Shown piece after piece: positions 46,256 through 60,200 of a DNA stretch of 64,000 bases. Each line of letters starts with the position of its first letter. The first letter of the stretch is position 1. The notes under the pieces were generated by a model. The model was not told where the DNA came from. It searched no databases and worked only from the letters and a program-made list of their open reading frames with translations. The position numbers and the translations under genes were made by a program. The stretch comes from Coptis chinensis (lineage: Eukaryota; Streptophyta; Magnoliopsida; Ranunculales; Ranunculaceae), in the NCBI GenBank assembly GCA_015680905.1, contig CM027380.1, positions 37,068,001 through 37,132,000 on the forward strand, given 5' to 3'.

Positions 46256-47730
46256 TTTTTTTTTTTTATGCTATGCACTTTGAGATAATGGTATTGTTCC
46301 CTTCTCCACGATGATATTAGTCTAGAAATTTCACGAGGTACTTGAATTAGGATTTAATTTTTGAAACTTAGATTAATATATAAGTAATAGTTATTGCATA
46401 TTTTCATGAACATCTTGCATGAGCATCTATGATTGTACTTGGTAATATTTTTCTGAGACTTAGGTTAGAGTACTTAATACATATCATGTGAGCATCTAGC
46501 CAAAAAACCCATATGAATTAATATCTAAGTGGTGACACAAGGGAGAAGTCAATTCTTAGTAGAGAAATCAAACATCCACTTGCTTGATCACCATACCATA
46601 TCCTAAACGAGAATTTAGGCCCTCCTTGGATCGATATAGGAAGAAATTCACACCTATATGAAATTTATTATCCGTTAGTCGCCCCACTGAGCCTTTCATT
46701 AGCCTTTTCACAAACCACAAATCCTTTACCCAGTAAAACAAAATAAAAAATAAAATCAGCCTACCTATCTGGATAAGTATGAGAAATAGGATGAGTGAAG
46801 AAAATAAAAGAGAAAAACCTGTGTAAACAAAACTTAGTTAGTTGCTTCGAAAGAAAAAGAAATAGAAAAGGAAAAGAAAAGAAAGCTTCCAAAAGGAGAG
46901 AAAAATAAAAAGTTAGAACTCCAAAAATAGAATCAAAAGGAGTCAAAAGCCAAAACAAAAGGGCTAAGGATAGAAACAAAGTATAGAAGCAAAATAAGAA
47001 CAAGGTTTTATCTAGTTACATAATATGAAAACCCTATTTTCTCATATTTGTCTTTTTGAATATCCATTTCCTTCCTTCTTTAACCAACACCTATGCCCCA
47101 TATCACCTAATAAAGATCGGCCTCTAGCTCAATTAGGAATAGATTGGTGTGATAGTAAGTGGTAGGTGTGTTTGATCGACCTAGACTTCCTTGGATTGTC
47201 ATTGAGATTATGAGGAAACGTGTGCCCATTGCACACTGGAGTTAGCAAACTTGAGTGGAAAAATTGGAGTGTTATGTGTCTTGACACATTCCATGTGAGA
47301 ACCTACTTAGGCACGCTATCTAAAAGTTTCAGAAAAAGACCTGCCACTGCATTTCATAGCATAGTTCATTGTATAGTTGTTTATCTTAAGATGATTTCAT
47401 TATTATGCATGTATTAATTTAGAAGTTAAATTGATGATTCTTGTTTAAATACTAGTTAGATGTATAGATATCTGAGATAAATTAGGGGACAATAACTTTT
47501 ATTTCTTAGTCGTTGTAGTATGAATGAAGTTTGTGAGTACCTTCTCTAGAAAACTCTCACGAGGCTATACCTCGTCTACTAGGGAATTCTTAGTGGTTTA
47601 AGGCCTTATTACATATGGTTAATGTAGTCGCATTCAGCGAAACGAGAGTTGTTAGGAATACATTTTTGGCTACTTATTTTAATTTCACATATTTGCTTGA
47701 GGGCAAGTAAAATGCTATTTGGGGGTCGTT
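43398..47730 (+). other. Element B 3' spacer with repeated polypurine modules
   Basis: Largely non-coding, with traces of the conserved pol-less segment at its start. Purine blocks of the TTTGGGGGTGG type lie at 43991, 44221, 44379, 46111 and, next to the LTR, 47718. Several follow a TTGAGGACAA-like word. It is interrupted by the foldback element (44781-46068). An (AT)n microsatellite sits at 46211-46250. Confidence 0.8.
44781..46068. mobile_element. Foldback/MULE-like terminal-inverted-repeat element, copy 2 (complete)
   Basis: About 1.29 kb, nearly palindromic throughout. Arms of roughly 260 bases (44785-45050 and 45776-46043) share ttaggtcctattaacacttg and a central word ttccgtcagttaagtgatg. 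The core is very AT-rich and also self-complementary around 45380-45410. An eight-base duplication catttatt flanks it (44773-44780, 46069-46076), and C carries the empty site (minus strand near 1690-1710). Non-autonomous, with no ORF. The left end lacks about 27 bases present at the right end. The 8-9 base duplication and long arms point to a Mutator-type MITE. Confidence 0.85.
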
Positions 47731-47750
47731 TGATAAGAGCCTAAAACTGT

Positions 47751-47784
<34 letters not shown>

Positions 47785-49657
47785 AAAGACAAGCAAGGTT
47801 TTTGAGAGGTCCCTTACCCCTGTTTTATTAATATTAAAAAAAAAAAAAACTAGCTTGGTTACATAGCTTATACTCTTAATTACATATCTTTTGCCCATGG
47901 CATCATCGAATACAATTTTCCTTACATCTTCAGAAAATGAACTAGGGGTGATTACTACATAACTTGCTGTCGGGATATTACTAGCCAATATATCGGCTAA
48001 TTTGTTGGCTTCATGAAATACATGTTTGAGTGTGAAACTCTCAAGTTGGGCCTTCAATTGGTGAATTTCACCCATAAGGTAATGGGCTCGCCATGGATAA
48101 TATAAGCAGCTACTATAGTTGAGTCTGTATGGGCTCTAACATTTAAGCATCCTCTCTCCACCGCCAGTTGAAGTCCTCTGGCCAATTATGTAGTTTTAAC
48201 TCCTTAATAGTATTATATTTAGGCCAATTATGTTTATAATAAATAAGAGTTAGTAATATTTACGTGTTTTTGTGTATTTCAAGCCTTGGAATCAATTATG
48301 TGAAGAAATACGTCACTTTTGCAAGAGAAAGGAGTCAAATTGCTTGCTAGAGAAATTATATGATTAAAGCCCAAGTTTCAAGGAGAAAAAACCTTTTTAA
48401 AGCCTAGTCAAAGCTGAAAAGTCAAAGTCAATGCGGGTAAAAAAAGAGCAGAAAAGTCAGAAGAACTTCCGCAGGCCATATCCTTAGACTCATACCTCGT
48501 AATTGGGCCTATTATATGTCAAAACGACCAACTCGGAAAGCGATTTCTAATGGTCTAAGTCTTGATCTAATCAGAGCAGTAAAAGTGGACGAAAAGGGTG
48601 TTACAATAAATTCCCATAGAGAAACCCTTTTTGGACTTAAGTAATTAGGTTTTGGGATTGATTTAGTGGCCCAAAACACAGCTCCAAAGCCCATGCACGA
48701 AATTATAAACCTAACCCTCTCCTATATAAAGATGGTTAAGGCTAAACAAAACTTAGCTACTCCCCTATTTAGTTTTGTTGTAAATTAGGGTTTTCTCTCC
48801 CATTTAGTTAGAATAATTTAGATCTCTCCCTCCCATTAGTTAGAATAATTTAGCTCTCTCTCTCCCCATTCTTTAGTTTAGTTTAATTAAGTAACTAGGG
48901 TTTATAATTGTAGCCTCCATAAAACCTCTATTAAATACCTTCAAGTTATTATTATTATTCAATTCAATTGCTTCTCTTTCTATTATGTCTTCTTTTCATT
49001 CTTTTGTTCATGATAGTCCCATGAATCAAAGCTAAACTCCCATTAGAGGGAGTTTGAATGAAGCTTTGAGAGGACTTGATTTGTTAGTATAGATTTGTTG
49101 TTTAGGATTTCAAGTTTAGGTTTTTCTTGACTTAGAGATAAGAAGAGTTTAACCTAAACTAGATAATAGTGAGTTTGCCATGAGAATAGAAACAAAGTTT
49201 CTCTCATGCTAATTAGTTTATGACTAGAGATAGTATAAAGTAATTAGGGATCATTAAAAGGCCTAGTATTTATATTTTAACCTTGTGTGAGAATATCTAG
49301 ACTAGGGTTTTCTATACAAATCTATGCTAGCATGTTAAGAAATTAAAAAAAATGGATTTCAATCTCTCTCTATTCTTCTCCATATTTTATTCAAGTCATA
49401 TTCAATTGCTTTAATTAAATTAGTATATGTTAAATTCATATATTTAGTTTCGTAGTATAAATTCACATCCATAAATATTGCTATCACCATTGTTTTCTTA
49501 TGTTTGATTAGTTGAATTCGTTTAAGTCTAAAGAGTTAAGAGTGGAACAATTCTGTACTCTATATATTGCTTGAATATATATGTGAGAGTAGGAAATAAA
49601 TAATTGATAACATAAGAATATGTTAGAGAGATCTAGTACTGTTTTTATGGTTTATGA
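47731..49657 (+). repeat. Element B 3' LTR (interrupted by a LINE tail)
   Basis: Starts TGATAAGAGCC; about 1.49 kb without the inserted LINE. A TATA-like tatataaa is at 48723-48730. It is followed by GCGTA, the target duplication shared with 18124-18128. Confidence 0.9.
47757..48188 (-). mobile_element. LINE tail (RNase H fragment) in the B 3' LTR
   Basis: A severely 5'-truncated LINE, 432 bases, with its A-tail appearing as the T run at 47757-47783. Nine-base duplication tgtagtttt at 47748-47756 and 48189-48197. The minus strand encodes RNase H end wording GLQLAVERGCLNVRAHTDST and HVFHEANKLADILA. It is a different copy from LINE1-3. Confidence 0.88.
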
Positions 49658-49662
49658 GCGTA

Positions 49663-51545
49663 TCCAGGTAGACTTTTTATAGCATCTAGAAAAGGTAGGT
49701 TTATAGTCAGATTTTTAAACACTTCCCTAATCTTAACAAAATTCTCATCTTTTTTAGACACAACTAGTCTCTAGGGAAACGGTGGTTTTTCTCTATACTT
49801 AGCATATGGGTCAACATAAGTATTAACATTATTTTTATCTTTTGTCATTTTCCAACTAGATTTCCACATTGGAACCTCTACAGGTGTAGGATCATCAATT
49901 TCTATTATGGGGTCTTGTAAGATTTTCCCTTTTGGTTGTTATTTAACTGGTACTTCTACAGTTGTAGGGTCTTCAGTTTCTATGACAGTATTTGGTATGG
50001 TTTCATTCTTAGTTTGCGGGTAATCTTTAGGCATAGTCACTTGGTTATCAACTACTTTACCCGAACGAAGGGTAGTGACTGCCTGTAGGTCCCCTTGGTT
50101 TATATTACCATTACATTGAATATTGTTTACTTCAAAGGAAGTGTTTGTTGACTTAGGATTAGGCACAACTTGACCTAAAAACACACCTTGTTGGTTATTA
50201 TTTTGGTTAGGAGACATGTCAATAACCTTTTGGCACAAAGACTGCATTATTTGCATCGTTTGTTGTAGCATGTTAGTGTTTTGATCATGTTGATCTTTCA
50301 TCAAGTTCGAGTTTTGTTGCATAATTTGATTTTGTTTTTCCAGCAAGGTCACTACTACGTCCTCTGTAGATGGTTTAACTGGTGGAGTGGTCATAGGAAG
50401 AGTGACTGGAACTAAGGCTTGTTGAGCGTTAATGTCTGGATGTTGATAATTTTGGGTCATGGGCACTAAACTTCTATTCTGGTCACCTAATTGTCATTGT
50501 CCTAGATGTTGGTTAAATTGGTGGAAGTTTGTAGTGGGCCTAACATTTTGATTATTAAAACCTAGAGGAGTAGCTTGTTATTATGGATTATAATTAGTGT
50601 TTTGCCTCCATTGTGTGTTAGGGTTGTGATTAAAAGCGCAGACATTGTTTGGCTGTGGTGGTGGATGTTCATGGACAAGAGGACAATAGAAGTCAAAATG
50701 GTCGGACTAAAACAAAAATTACAACGAGGAAAGTTTATATTCATGACAGGAGTGGGTTTCGCTTCTTGTTTATTGACAGAGAGGGCATCGACCTTACAAG
50801 TAAGGGATTCAATTAAAGTTCTAAGTTCAGGATCTTGTTTTACCTCAAACATACTGGCTGCCTTAACTATAGACAAAGAAAGGGTGGAGTGGGAGTAATC
50901 GTTACCTCCCCAGTTGTTACTTTTCTTGGATTGATTATCTAAGAAATTATATGCATCTATGGCTCCTTTACTTAAGAAATTACCTCCATTCATGATGTCT
51001 AAAGTCTCCTTATGATGTTGGGATAGGCCTTTGAAGAAGGCATGAACTAGTGTGTCTTTACCAAGATTATGATGGGGACATTCTACTAAAAGATTAGTGA
51101 AACGATTCCAAGCCTCAGAAAAAGATTCTTGAGGCTTTTGGTGAAAGAAATGAATATGTGATAGCATCTCATCAGTGTTCTGTGGTGGGTAAAATTGTTC
51201 CATAAATAATTCAACTAGTTTTTCCCATATGTCGATAGAGTTTGGCTTTTGTGCTGTTAGCCAAGCTGCTGCTTTGTCAGCTAGGGTGAAGGGAAACACC
51301 CTTAGCTTTCTTTGTTCAGGTGTTACGTTAGGATGATGGAATGTAGTAATAACTTGTTGTATCCTATGTAAGTGTTGATAAGGTTTCTCATGGTCTAACC
51401 CATGGAAAATAGGTAGTAGATTAAATATATTGGGGGGGATTTTAAAATCTCCTATTGTATCTACAAGAATTACGCAGGACTCAGGTCTATTGTTCAAAGC
51501 CTTATAAAAATCAGAGAGGGGTCTCTCTGCAATTTCTTCACCCAT
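49663..51545 (-). pseudogene. Element C gag
   Basis: The capsid-type region (51545-50562) reads RPLSDFYKALNNRPESC, IPPNIFNLLPIFHGLDHE, KAAAWLTAQKPNSIDIWEKL and FHFFHQKPQESFSEAWNRF. This is longer and cleaner than in A, and ends near a degenerate knuckle (CNFCFSP). The C-terminal part (50466-49939) is Gln/Asn-rich with a LQAVTTLRSGKVVDNQVTMP segment. It runs into the B insertion at 49662 and resumes in the protease remnant left of 18124. It is broken, but gag is the best preserved part of C. Confidence 0.9.
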
Positions 51546-52720
<1,175 letters not shown>

Positions 52721-52740
52721 AGATGGCGAGCGGCGCCATT
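52721..52740 (-). other. Element C primer-binding site
   Basis: Minus strand AATGGCGCCGCTCGCCATCT abuts the LTR. It has the same tRNA-Asp-type TGGCGCCG start as A. Confidence 0.8.
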
Positions 52741-54046
52741 TGACAAGATAAATAAATTAGATGTGAAAACAGTAGTTCTAACATACTAAAATCATTCTAA
52801 TCAATCAATAATAATATATAATCTCAAATATCATGTGATAAAGATGAGTAACTGTGTTCTCCACTCTTGCTTGTACGTACTTGTAACGAATTTATATTAA
52901 ACAACTAATAACTAATGAGAGAGTAATATAATATGATAAAAATAGTAAATTTAAGATGCTAAAATAGTCGATTAAAAGATGAGAGAAGGATATAGAGAAG
53001 GTTAATCTACCACGTGATTCGATTTACTATTAGTTAGTATCGAATCGCTTGTTTTAATCCCTAGTGAACACCATGTCCTCTCGGATCAAGGCTTCACTAG
53101 CATGAGAGTTTAGCTCTACCACAAATCTCTTTGGTGGTGGCTCTAAACTCTAGTTCTCTGTTATGAGCTCTATCTCTAGACACTCATACCGAAAAACTTG
53201 AAGTTCTTTTATGCAAAATAATAAAAACTAATGGTGGATCATCCTCACATGGCTTCATAAACCTCCTCTAATGGAGGTTTAGCCTTGTTTCATTGGTATC
53301 ATACTAATTAAGAATTGAATAGAAGACATAATTTAAGGAACAATTATTGAAAGTAATGTAAAGCTTTTTATTGATTGGAATTAATGGTGGCTACAAACTA
53401 AATTATACTAACCCTAAACTAAACTAAAACTAAACTAAACTAATTAGAGACTAAGGGGAGAAAGAGGATAAGTTTAGCCTTAACCCTCTTTATATAGGAG
53501 AGGGTTAGGGTTACATTTTTCATGCATGGGATAAAAAAGAGGACTTTGGGCCTCTAATGTGAGCCCATAGTCCATTAGGTTAAGTGCAAAGAGGCCAAAG
53601 CTGCTGGAAATTATTTCAGTGCTCTTTTCGTCCACTTTTACAGCTCTGATTGGTGCAAGGCTAGATCCATTAGAAATCTTATTCTGAGCTGGTCGTTTAG
53701 ACATAAAGTAGGCCCAATTTTGAGTCCCAAGTCCAAAGATACACCCATTTGAAGTTTTGCTGACTTTTATGTTCTTTTTCTACCCGAATTGACTTTGACT
53801 TCCCAGCTTTGACTGGGCTTAAAAAGGCTTTTTCTTCTTGATTCTTGGGCTTTAAACATAGAACTCTTCAGGCAATCATCTTGACTCGTTTTCCACGCAA
53901 AATGGCATCTTTAAGCACATAAACAGTTTCAAGACCTGAAATACACAAAAACACGTAAACAATACTAACTCTTATTTATTATAAACATAATTGGCCTAAA
54001 TGCAATACTATTAAGGGGTTTAAACTACACTTTTGGGTGCTTATCA
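52741..54046 (-). repeat. Element C 5' LTR
   Basis: 1306 bases; begins TGATAAGCACCC and ends ATCTTGTCA on the minus strand. It aligns with the B LTR over its first few hundred bases and has a TATA-like tatata box at about 53489-53498. The adjacent primer site on its left proves it is the 5' LTR of a minus-strand element. Confidence 0.88.
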
Positions 54047-54594
54047 AACCTCACATTTTCACTTATTATTTTTCTAATTTTTGTTGATTTATTTTGTTAT
54101 TTTTCATTACTGACTTACTTTTTTGCAAATCCAAGTTTGAGATCAACATGCTGGAGAGGAGCTGAAGCTGTAGTTGAAAAACAACCAGACTTGACTGGAA
54201 CCTGATGGACGACCACTCAGGTGACCACACCCTTGATGTTGGGCGACCCCGAGCCCAGGTCCACACAGTGATACTTGGTTTTTTCATAGTTCAGTTGTTT
54301 TCCATGTGTGGTTGTACTGTGAAACTCTGATTTTGTAATAGAATAGTTTAAATAAGTGGAACTTGTTTGTAATAGATAGAGATATAAAGAAAAACAAAAA
54401 AAAAATAGAAAATATGAGTTTTTGATTGATTATGTGGATGAACATGAGTGAACACTTGGTTGAAGTTCTAAACTTACCAAGAGATTAGAGTTTTTATTAC
54501 CTTGGGAAGTTCAAGTGTGCGAGATAAGTCGTGAATCATCGCTCGCACAGTTTGAATCAACTTGGTAATCAACACTCTAACTAAGTTTAGCTCT
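54047..54594. other. Flank of C: unassigned sequence with an imperfect hairpin
   Basis: No gene or element recognised. Bases 54466-54594 form an imperfect inverted repeat: arm one 54466-54523, loop 54524-54541, arm two from 54542. The inner stem pairs ttcaagtgtgcgag with ctcgcacagtttgaa, and the outer stem pairs gattagag with ctctaac. An A-rich run lies near 54385-54405. Confidence 0.5.
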
Positions 54595-55094
54595 TTTTTT
54601 TTGCTAAGTGAACATAAATTTCATTAAAAGAATAAGAATTACAGGGGTTTTGAGAAAAGGGAAAAGAAAAGGAAAAGTAGAACATGCACCGAGACGCATG
54701 TTCATGATTCTGTGTGAAAGGAATGAAAATCAACCTTACTAGGTAGGCTTCAAATTCATCCCCGAGCACCCATAATCAATCATTCAAAACGATAGTAAGT
54801 GCTAGACTTCGCCTCCCACTTATAAATCCATGGGGGCCTACCATAGTACATACACAAGTCTTCACTCGCCATGGAGTGGGCATGCTTAGCCACCTGATTA
54901 GCTGTAAAGTTTGTTTCCCTCCGAGTTGAAGTAATCATACAACTTTCCAGCTCATTCTTATAATGCAACCATCTTCTCTTAGTCTCCCATGGGAGAGCAC
55001 CCGAGCCAAACGCAACCACAGCAACACCTGAGTTCGATTCTACCCATATTTTCTTCCATTCATGCCGTATAGCAATTTCAATGCTTTCCAAAAT
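54595..55094 (-). mobile_element. LINE3: 5'-truncated LINE tail (RNase H)
   Basis: 500 bases with the A-tail as a T run at its left end and a 13-base duplication taagtttagctct (54582-54594, 55095-55107). The open frame 55091-54780 shows RNase H wording KKIWVESNSGVAVVAF and RRETNFTANQVAKHAHSM. It is not interrupted internally but lacks everything upstream. Confidence 0.9.
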
Positions 55095-55107
55095 TAAGTT
55101 TAGCTCT

Positions 55108-55749
55108 AGTTAATCTAGATAATCTATCTAAATTAGTTAATCTATTATATTAGTATTGTGTTAGTTTACTTTTATGTTTTGGGCCATTGAAAGCAAAGTT
55201 GTTTAATTATCAAAAACCCATAATGTAGGCTTTTTAAGTGGACCTTTTTTGTAATATAAAACAGGGAAAAGCTCGAACGGTTAGGCCTGATTCTCAGATC
55301 ACGCGCCAGCCAACGTCACCTTCTCCTCAAGCAGTGTGTAATCATGGCTTGAGAGGTAAATTCTAAACCTCCTCGAAGCCCGTGTAAGAGGATACCTTGT
55401 GTGTTCAAGCATGCTTACATGATTGTTTAAAATTTCATTTCTGCACTGCAATTAACATTCACGCATAAGGCTGAACCCGAGCCACATAACAACCATTGAG
55501 AAGTCATTCCCCAATGTTCGGACGTTGCTTGATTCTTGTAGCCCTATACCAAAAAAATTAATTAAAATCAATCAACTAGAGCCCAAAGTAGTCACGCTCC
55601 TCTAGAAAAGGACAAAAATATAGCCACAAGGATTTAAAGTAATCAGTTACCATATTTCGATGGACCAACTACCTTCCTCACTCCCCTTCCCCAGATTCAT
55701 CATGAGTGAGATTCTTGGTAGCACACCACTTAGTGAAGTGACTGCCTAC
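55108..55749. other. Unassigned flank between LINE3 and element E
   Basis: 642 bases with somewhat more balanced base composition than the elements. No open frame, RNA gene or repeat is recognised. The last five bases, cctac, are the expected target duplication of E. Confidence 0.5.
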
Positions 55750-57296
55750 TGATAAGAGCCCAAAACTGTAGTTTTAACCCTGTAACAGTCATACTTTTAG
55801 ACCAATTATGTAAGTAATAATTAAGAGTTAATACTGATTACGTGTTTTATGCATTTCAGGCTTCAAAGTCCATTATGTGCAGAAATGTGCCACTTTAGCG
55901 AGATAAAGGAGCAAAGGTCGGTTGCTAAGGAGTCCTGTGATTAAAGGCTAAGATTCAAGAAGACAAAGCCTTTCTAAAGCCCGGTCAAAAGCTGAAAAGT
56001 CGACGCGGGCAGAAACAACACACAAAGTCAGCAAAACTTCTGAAGGTCGTATCTTTGGACTCAGACCTCGGAATTGGGCCTACCTTATGTCAAAACGACC
56101 GGCTCAAAAAGAGCTTTCCAATGGTCTAAGCCTTGACCCAATCAGAGGAGCAGAAATGGACGAAAAGTTTGTTGAAGCCAACTACAGTTGAAGAGGCCCT
56201 TTTGGACTGAAATAATTGGGTTTTGGGCCTGATTCTCTGGCCCAAAACATGGCTCCAAGCCCATGCACGATTTTTGGATCTGAAAGTATAAAAACAAGAG
56301 CTTGACTCTTTGTTAATGGTAGATAGTTAGACCTAGATTAGTTAGCCTCCATTAATTAGTTTTAGAATTTCAATTAGTTAATTAATTAGTTTTTCATATC
56401 TTGCTTTAGATCTAGTTTCATGTTTAATTATTTACTTTAGAACAAAGTAGATTATTAATTTAGTATTTGAATCATTGTTTTATTATTCATTAGATTAATA
56501 AAATAGTGTTCTTGGTAATCTAGTTTCGTTTTCCATTTACTTATTTAGTTAAATTCTTAGATTCAATTATTTGTCATTATTAGTTTAATTCAATTATTGC
56601 ATGAGTAGTTTTGAATTGAGTTTAAACAAGTAAAGTTCAAATCTTTATATCATGTCTTGTTTGAATTCCATTGGGAATGATTGCGTAATGATTCTCGGCT
56701 AAACCTCCATTAGAGGGGGTTGAGAAGCCTTGATGAAAGCTTGATTCCGATTATCGTAGAGTCGTCGTAATTTCCTTTCTACTCTAGAAACGATTAGTTC
56801 ACCATGAGAATGGGTGTAATCGTTCACATGCTAGTTATGAATTGGTAGAAATGCCATGTGTAATTAGGGATTAGGAGTACCCAGATTGTTCTGCGAAGCA
56901 GTTCAATTCGGATTACGACGATTAAATGGATTAGTAGGATTTAGTCAAGTTAAGGTGGAATCAATCCCCCTCTAACTCCTTATCATAGAATCGACGTAGC
57001 ATTCCCATAGTTGTTCTAATAGTTGACTAGTTGCATCTTGTGGGTAGTTGCATCGTAGTCTAGTTGCCATTTAAATAAAATCTCTCATTAGACTAAAGAG
57101 TTAAGATTACTTATCGTAGAGAACACGACATCTTGGAAGGACTAGGAGTGGAACGAATCTTCTACTCCACTATATCTCATAGGATTGAGAGTAGAAATCT
57201 TTGATAAATATAGGCACGTATTAAGTTTTAGTTTACTTACGTTTTGAGTTTCATCGTTCATTTTAAGTAGGTAAACTATCATTTTATGTTTTATCA
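55750..57296 (+). repeat. Element E 5' LTR
   Basis: 1547 bases, TGATAAGAGCCC to TTTTATCA, A-type subfamily. TATA box tataaaaac at 56287-56295. Confidence 0.93.
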
Positions 57297-57949
57297 AATG
57301 GCGCGCTGTCTTAGTTTCACTTTAAGCATTGTTTTAAGTAGTATAAGTACTCTTCTTAAAGTCCCATTAAACCCACCCACCCTTGTTTGATTCATCTTGT
57401 GGTTGTCCGTTTCAGCATTGAAAACTTCCGAAAAAATTTGCGGGGAAAATGCCAGCGCTGAAAGGGCGTGCCACTAGCAGCTCAAGTTCTTGGAAGGCTG
57501 GTAGCGACCAGCACTAAAACAACTTGTAACTTGAAGTTACACTGAAGCGCACCAGCGCCCAAAAGTGGCGACCACCGCTCCACGAGCTGAATTTTGCGGA
57601 TTTCCCACGGGTTTGATTCGAACCCGATTTTTTAAGTTTTTTCGGTGTTCTAACTTGTTATATACACTGAACACGCCAAACAAGGCGCTATTCATAAAGC
57701 GAAGCAAGGGCGAAATCATGTATTCCTTTCTTCCACACCTCGCATCTCCTGTTAGAGGTTTATACTAGTATATCAGAATTGTTTGGAGTGTTGATGTGTT
57801 TAGCTAAGTTTGGTCTTAGCCTTGTATGAGATTAAGGTCTGGTTGAACAAAAACACCAAACGTAATTACACAACAACATCAACAAACAATTCTATCTAGT
57901 ATACCACCAACTACACCTCTAGCTACTATTTCACACACACCACCTGATA
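57297..57949 (+). other. Element E primer site and GC-rich leader
   Basis: Starts AATGGCGCGCTG, a decayed tRNA-Asp-type primer site. The leader has CAGCGC, GCGACC and AGCGCCC words at 57449-57590, in the same position as the A leader cluster. Confidence 0.7.
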
Positions 57950-59600
57950 TAATGCCTGAAGAAGGAGAGACTCCTTTCTCGGACTTCTACAAAGCCTTAA
58001 GCGATAGCCCCAAATCTTGTGTCGTTCTAGCGGACCGATTGGGGATTTCGAATCCCCCAAATATTTTAATTTGTTACCCATTTTTCATGGTTTAGACCAT
58101 GAAAAACCTTATCGGCTTTATCGCGTAGGATTGAACAAGTCATAACAACATTCCACCATCCTACGGTTGGTGCGGAACAAATTAAACCGAGGGTATTCCC
58201 TTTCACCTTGGCGATAAAGGCGGCGTCTTGGTTAAGCGCCCAAATGCCTAATTCTGTGGACTTCGTGGGCTAAACTTGTTCAATTGTTTATGGAACATTT
58301 TTACCCACCCCTAAAGACGGATGAGATGCTTTCCAAGATTCATTTCTTTTGACAAAATCCTCATGAATCATTTTTAGAGGCTTGGAATCGTTTCACCGAT
58401 CTCCTTATAGAGTGTCCACATCATAACTTAGCGAAAGACCGTTAGTTAGTGCCTTTTTCAAAGGACTTCTACACCACCATAAAGAAGTCCTTGACATAAT
58501 GAATGGGGGTAGTTTCTTAAGTAAAGGAGCCTCGGGGCTTATAAATTTATAGAGGATCAAACTAAAGCGAAATAACAAGCGGGGGTAGTGGCGATATCCA
58601 CATCGCTCCGCTAGTTCTTCTAATCTGATTAAGGCCGCGGTATGTTTGAAATTAAACCACGATCCCGAGCTTAAAACTCTAATCGAATCACTCACTAAAA
58701 AGGTAGAGGCCATTTTTGTTCAACAAAAGCCTATCCCCGTCATGAATGTAAATTCAAATCCATGTAGTTTCTGTTGGAGCCCTGAGCATCCCGACTTCCA
58801 TTGTCCTATAGCCTATGAACAGGCTTGTTCCATTAATAGTGAACCTAACGCCCCTTGGAGACAAAATCCCAACTTCGGTTGGAGATAACCAACACATCAC
58901 ACCTCCAGGGTACAATAATCAATATGTTAGGCCAACGCACAGTTTTATCCAAGCTCCACCACGACAAGGACAAGGTCAGGGTAATTTTAATAATTACAAC
59001 AACCAAGTGCAACCTCGACAAGGTCAAGCACAAGGTCAAGGTAGTTATAATAATTATAACGCTAATAGAGGTATCGTTCCGGTAAATAATAACTATCAAA
59101 ATCTGCCCATAAATAATTCCGCGAGATAGTTCGGTCCACACCACCCGTGACTACTACACCCACATAACCGGATCGTCTTGACACCTTCATACAAGTGAGC
59201 CAAAACTTTTCCAAACCATGGCTCAATCTAACCAACGACTTCTACAATCCTTTAATAATTTTAACCCAACAGGTTGGCCCAAGATAAAGCCCAACCCAAA
59301 GGTGTGTTTCAGTCACGCACTACCTAATCTTAAAACAACAAACCACGGCCTTTGAGGTAGCCGATAATACTAGTAATGAATATGCAAAGGTAGGTGAGCT
59401 AAATGCCATCACCACTCTCCGTTACGGCGAGTGGTTGATAACAAAAAGTAACTATGCCTATAGTTACCCCACCAAGATAACCCTACATCGCTATTTTACT
59501 AGATACGAAATAAAAACCGAAGAGCCTACCATTGTAGAGGTACCGGTTACAACATAACCTAAGAAACATAAAGCCAAGGTTAAACATCCGGTGATACCAT
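57950..59600 (+). pseudogene. Element E gag
   Basis: Capsid-type wording (TPFSDFYKALSDSPKSC, and sequence matching FHGLDHEKPYR) runs in several frames. A knuckle CSFCWSPEHPDFHC at about 58764-58805 (CX2CX4HX4C) is followed by an Asn/Gln-rich NNYNNQVQPRQGQ repeat zone (58960-59090) and a decayed version of the TTLRSG segment. The order matches A. It is broken in many places. Confidence 0.85.
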
Positions 59601-60200
59601 TGCTAAATATAAAGAGAAACCACCGTTTTCACAAAAATTAGCCATGTTAACTAAGGATACAAATTATGAGGAGATTAGGGACGTTTTCAAGAATCTAACT
59701 ATAAACCTTCCCTTCCTCGAAGCTATTAAAAAGCTACCACACCATGCTAAGTTTCTTAAGGAGTTGTGTACTACTAGGCGTAAGACCAATATATCAAAAG
59801 AGCGCCTTTTAACGAACAATTCCCAACTCTATCGAACATAATGGAATTGTTAAGTTACAAGGACCACAATTAGATCCCTATTGTACAATGCACCTTAGGA
59901 GATTCCTATCACTGACGACCGCATTATTAGACACGGGGGCTAGTGTTAACTTACTCCGTTTTATTTGTATAGACAAATAGGTCTAGGCGAGATGCAACCC
60001 ACTAAAATGACGTTGCAATTAGCGATCGGTCTATTAAGTATCCTAAGGGTGTGGTCGAAAATGTCTTTGGTAAAAGTTTAGGATTTCTACTATCCGGGCT
60101 TTGGTTTTGTCATCCTCGATCTGAAGTAATTAGCGACTCGTCCCCATCATCTTAGAGGCGTCCTTTCCTGGCAACCGCCAATCGCTCATTAATTGCGCGA
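59601..60200 (+). pseudogene. Element E protease region
   Basis: The open stretch 59644-59841 (NYEEIRDVFKNLTINLPFLE, then KFLKELCTTRRK) precedes the aspartic protease region with CTLGD, a DTG box and SVNLL at about 59880-59960. It is homologous to A 36620-36960. It is broken. Confidence 0.8.

Larger units (their letters stand above)
18129..49657 (+). mobile_element. Element B: pol-less Athila-like LTR retrotransposon with nested insertions
   Basis: B is bounded by LTRs (18129-26076, split by MULE2; 47731-49657, split by a LINE tail) and by a perfect five-base duplication GCGTA (18124-18128, 49658-49662). Without the insertions it is about 8.6 kb. Parts: 5' LTR, primer site (26077-26096), GC-rich leader (40895-42196), short gag-related ORFs (42197-43397), long 3' spacer, polypurine tract (47718-47728) and 3' LTR. 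It has no protease, reverse transcriptase or integrase, so it is non-autonomous. The LTRs differ by several percent by eye, more than those of A, which fits A having inserted into B. It sits in the opposite orientation inside C, its own relative. Confidence 0.88.

Noticed and set aside
55108-55749. Host gene fragment
   Set aside because: Composition is less AT-biased, but no open frame, splice pattern or known protein wording could be supported.
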